A stretch of DNA of 64,000 bases from Candidatus Obscuribacterales bacterium. GTDB taxonomy: Bacteria > Cyanobacteriota > Vampirovibrionia > Obscuribacterales > Obscuribacteraceae. Each line of letters opens with the position of its first letter. Positions within the stretch are counted from its first letter, which is position 1. Shown piece after piece: positions 62,276 through 64,000 of this stretch. The position numbers and the translations under genes are program-made. Location of the stretch: contig JAIEOQ010000002.1 of assembly GCA_019750335.1 (NCBI GenBank), forward strand, positions 372,001-436,000. The letters are read 5' to 3'. Under the pieces are notes generated by a model. It was not told the origin of the DNA, ran no database searches, and was given only the letters and a program-made list of their open reading frames with translations.

Positions 62276-62749
62276 CTATTTTTTTGCCGACTTTGATTTG
62301 TTCGGTTCGATAACATGGACCGAACCGCCTGCTGCTTCAATCTTGGCTTTGGCGCCAGCAGAAACGTGATGAGCACTTATTTTAAGCGCTACTTTCAGTT
62401 CGCCGTTTCCGAGAATACGCAAGCTGTCGGTGGACTTTTTCAGAATTTTTGCTTCAACCAAAGTAGCAGCAGTCACTTCCGAATTAGCAGCTAAGCCATT
62501 CAAGGAACCGACATTTACTTCCACCCAATGGCGAGTAATGACTTGATCGAAGTTATGAATTTTGGGCAAACGACGGAAAAGTGGAGTTTGTCCGCCTTCA
62601 AATCCGAAACGTTTGCTGGCGCCGGCTCTTTGTCCTTCACCGTTATGACCGCGAGTACTGGTCTTACCGTGACCGGAAGCCCGGCCGCGACCAACTCTTT
62701 TACTTTTCCGGCGTGAACCTTCTGCCGGTTGAATTTCACCTAATTTCAT
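62276..62749 (-). CDS. rplO: 50S ribosomal protein L15
   Basis: 157 aa from the ATG at 62749, with AAGGAG 6 bases upstream; the frame is open further up but has no site. Marks: KLGEIQPAEGSRRKSKRVGRGRASGHGKTSTRGHNGEGQRAGASKRFGFEGGQTPLFRRLPKIHNF. Then KILKKSTDSLRILGNGELKVALKISAHHVSAGAKAKIEAAGG. Binds 23S rRNA in the core of the 50S. Confidence 0.97.
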   Translation of the reverse strand: MKLGEIQPAEGSRRKSKRVGRGRASGHGKTSTRGHNGEGQRAGASKRFGFEGGQTPLFRRLPKIHNFDQVITRHWVEVNVGSLNGLAANSEVTAATLVEAKILKKSTDSLRILGNGELKVALKISAHHVSAGAKAKIEAAGGSVHVIEPNKSKSAKK

Positions 62750-62807
62750 CTTTTCTCCTTTTGCCTTGCGCCTCAATCCTAAAATTGAAACTCGGCAGTT
62801 GTTTTAG

Positions 62808-63062
62808 TTAGGCTTTGGCGACGGCTTTCTTCGATTTAGCTGCCGATTTCTTTTCGGCGGCTTTCGGAGCAGCAGCATCGCTTTTGGATTTTTCTTCGCT
62901 GACAGTGATCAAATGCTCAACTTTTTTCAGCATGCCGCGAATAGTCGGCGAATCAGCATGAAAAGCGCAAGAACCAAATTTGCCCAGGCCCAAAGCACGC
63001 ACCACTTTACGTTGCGTTTCTTGGACGCCGACCAATCCGGAATTCAAAGTAATCTTCAACAT
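62808..63062 (-). CDS. rpmD: 50S ribosomal protein L30
   Basis: 84 aa, longer than the 58-60 standard. L30 core: LKITLNSGLVGVQETQRKVVRALGLGKFGSCAFHADSPTIRGMLKKVEHLITV. A 25-residue Lys/Ala tail follows (EEKSKSDAAAPKAAEKKSAAKSKKAVAKA). rpmD is lacking in most photosynthetic cyanobacteria as I know them, so its presence here argues for a side branch. Confidence 0.95.
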   Translation of the reverse strand: MLKITLNSGLVGVQETQRKVVRALGLGKFGSCAFHADSPTIRGMLKKVEHLITVSEEKSKSDAAAPKAAEKKSAAKSKKAVAKA

Positions 63063-63071
63063 TTTTTTTCC

Positions 63072-63671
63072 TCAGGAAAGCATTTGTTTGATGCTTAAAC
63101 CACGCAAACGAGCTGCATCTTCAAAAGTACGCAACTGTCCGAGACCATCGATTGTGCCGCGAGCCACATTAAGCGGCGAACGCGAACCCAAACATTTTGC
63201 TAGAACATCGCCAACTCCGGCAAGTTCGAGCACTGAACGCACGGCACCGCCGGCGATGATACCCGTACCTTTGGAAGCCGGTCTCATCAAGATTTTGCTT
63301 GCGCCTTGAACGCCAGTAACTTGGTGCGGAATGGTAGTACCGACCATCGGCACATTGACCAAGCTCTTTTTAGCATCGACAACGCCTTTTTGAATGGCGC
63401 CGACTACTTCAGCCGCTTTGCCAACACCGACACCGACTTGCCCTTTACCGTTTCCGACAGCAACGACAGCACGGAAACTAAGCTTTTTACCACCCTTAAC
63501 CACTTTGGTTACGCGGCGGACTTGAATGATTTTTTCTTCCCAGTCCGACTGTTCTTTCGGACGGTCATCATTACTTTTGCGGTTTGTATCGCGAGATGAG
63601 GTACGACGGCCTTTGCGCGCGCCATCAGCCGGAGCTTCTTCAGTACCAATAACTTTCTCTACTTTATCCAT
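63072..63671 (-). CDS. rpsE: 30S ribosomal protein S5
   Basis: 199 aa. A 40-residue N-terminal extension ([31 protein letters not shown]) is charged and likely disordered. The core is standard: [128 protein letters not shown]. Ribosome accuracy protein. Confidence 0.97.
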   Translation of the reverse strand: MDKVEKVIGTEEAPADGARKGRRTSSRDTNRKSNDDRPKEQSDWEEKIIQVRRVTKVVKGGKKLSFRAVVAVGNGKGQVGVGVGKAAEVVGAIQKGVVDAKKSLVNVPMVGTTIPHQVTGVQGASKILMRPASKGTGIIAGGAVRSVLELAGVGDVLAKCLGSRSPLNVARGTIDGLGQLRTFEDAARLRGLSIKQMLS

Positions 63672-63695
63672 TTCGCCTCGTCATTATCCTTTTGA

Positions 63696-64000
63696 TTAGA
63701 AATCCAGTCCGGCTTCTCTAGCCGCATCAGCAACTGCTGCGACTCTGCCGTGATAAATGTAACCGCCGCGATCAAAAACAACCGCTTCAATACCTTTTTC
63801 TTTCGCGCGTTTGGCGACAAGAGCACCGACAGCTTTAGCCGCATCACATGCCCAAGTTTTGCCCACTTTCTTCAAATCGCCATCAAGAGTGCTGGCGGCA
63901 ACCAAAGTGGTACCGACAACATCATCAATAATTTGCGCATAAATATGTTTATTGGAGCGAAAAACGCATAGACGTGGACGCTCGGTAGTGCCTTCCAAAC
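63696..64000 (-). CDS. rplR: 50S ribosomal protein L18, C-terminal part (cut by window edge)
   Basis: About 101 codons from the edge to the stop at 63696. L18 marks: [84 protein letters not shown]. The basic N-terminal 15-20 residues lie beyond the window. Binds 5S rRNA. The order rplR-rpsE-rpmD-rplO-secY is standard. Confidence 0.95.
   Translation of the reverse strand, partial: LEGTTERPRLCVFRSNKHIYAQIIDDVVGTTLVAASTLDGDLKKVGKTWACDAAKAVGALVAKRAKEKGIEAVVFDRGGYIYHGRVAAVADAAREAGLDF

Noticed and set aside
1-64000. Prophage, insertion sequence or genomic island
   Set aside because: No transposase, integrase, terminal repeats or tRNA-linked junctions; base use looks even across the window.

Overview
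The window reads as a chromosomal segment of a diderm, non-photosynthetic relative of Cyanobacteria. The best guess is the Melainabacteria/Vampirovibrionia side of the phylum, possibly an Obscuribacterales-like organism. Four things point there: a full-length DUF3370 protein (a family I know essentially from cyanobacteria); the cyanobacterial-style order rplQ-truA-rplM-rpsI at the end of the ribosomal operon; many Sec-exported TPR proteins plus outer-membrane-like and TonB-like proteins; and no photosynthesis genes. rpmD and rpsD lie inside the ribosomal operon, which is not the usual arrangement in photosynthetic cyanobacteria. The taxonomic call is inference.

Layout. 1-2.7 kb (minus): start of pyrF, rpmE, then an orphan response regulator with a DUF2993 protein and a GerMN lipoprotein. 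3.1-4.5 kb (plus): a secreted, probably outer-membrane protein closed by a long hairpin. 4.6-14.7 kb (plus): the most unusual block. A secreted TPR protein is translationally coupled to a divergent RNA polymerase beta subunit (RpoB-like) with no rpoC beside it. It is followed by a glycine-rich tandem-repeat membrane protein, a small secreted protein, a winged-helix protein resembling replication-relaxation proteins, and an MFS transporter. 14.7-19.1 kb (minus): TonB-like and TPR envelope proteins, a six-module Ig-like protein, folC. 19.2-23.9 kb (plus): NUDIX hydrolase, small membrane protein, acetyl-CoA synthetase, dnaB, exported cyclophilin. 23.9-29.2 kb (minus): grpE-dnaK-dnaJ and a YVTN beta-propeller protein. 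29.4-32.1 kb (plus): a three-gene operon predicted to convert D-glutamate via N-acetyl-glutamate (DgcN/DgcA types) with a Fur-family regulator. 32-46.6 kb: three glycosyltransferases, TPR proteins, a CHAD protein, trxB, a sarcosine-oxidase-like flavoprotein, a DUF255 protein, and a minus-strand operon with PPK2 (polyphosphate), DUF4239, a zinc-ribbon protein and a TPR membrane protein. 46.8-54.1 kb: glycine-zipper protein, DUF3370 protein, a double histidine kinase in one polypeptide, and small envelope genes. 54.2-64 kb (minus): the end of the ribosomal protein super-operon, rplR through secY, adk, map, infA, rpmJ, rpoA and truA to rpsI, closed by a good intrinsic terminator.

How it fits together. 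The right end is core translation, transcription and secretion. The middle is chaperones, envelope assembly and polyphosphate/nucleotide metabolism. The left-centre block is accessory: an RNA polymerase subunit paralogue (inferred) embedded among envelope proteins has no textbook explanation and is the best candidate here for an undescribed system. Many neighbouring genes overlap by ATGA or GTGA, so translational coupling is the rule.
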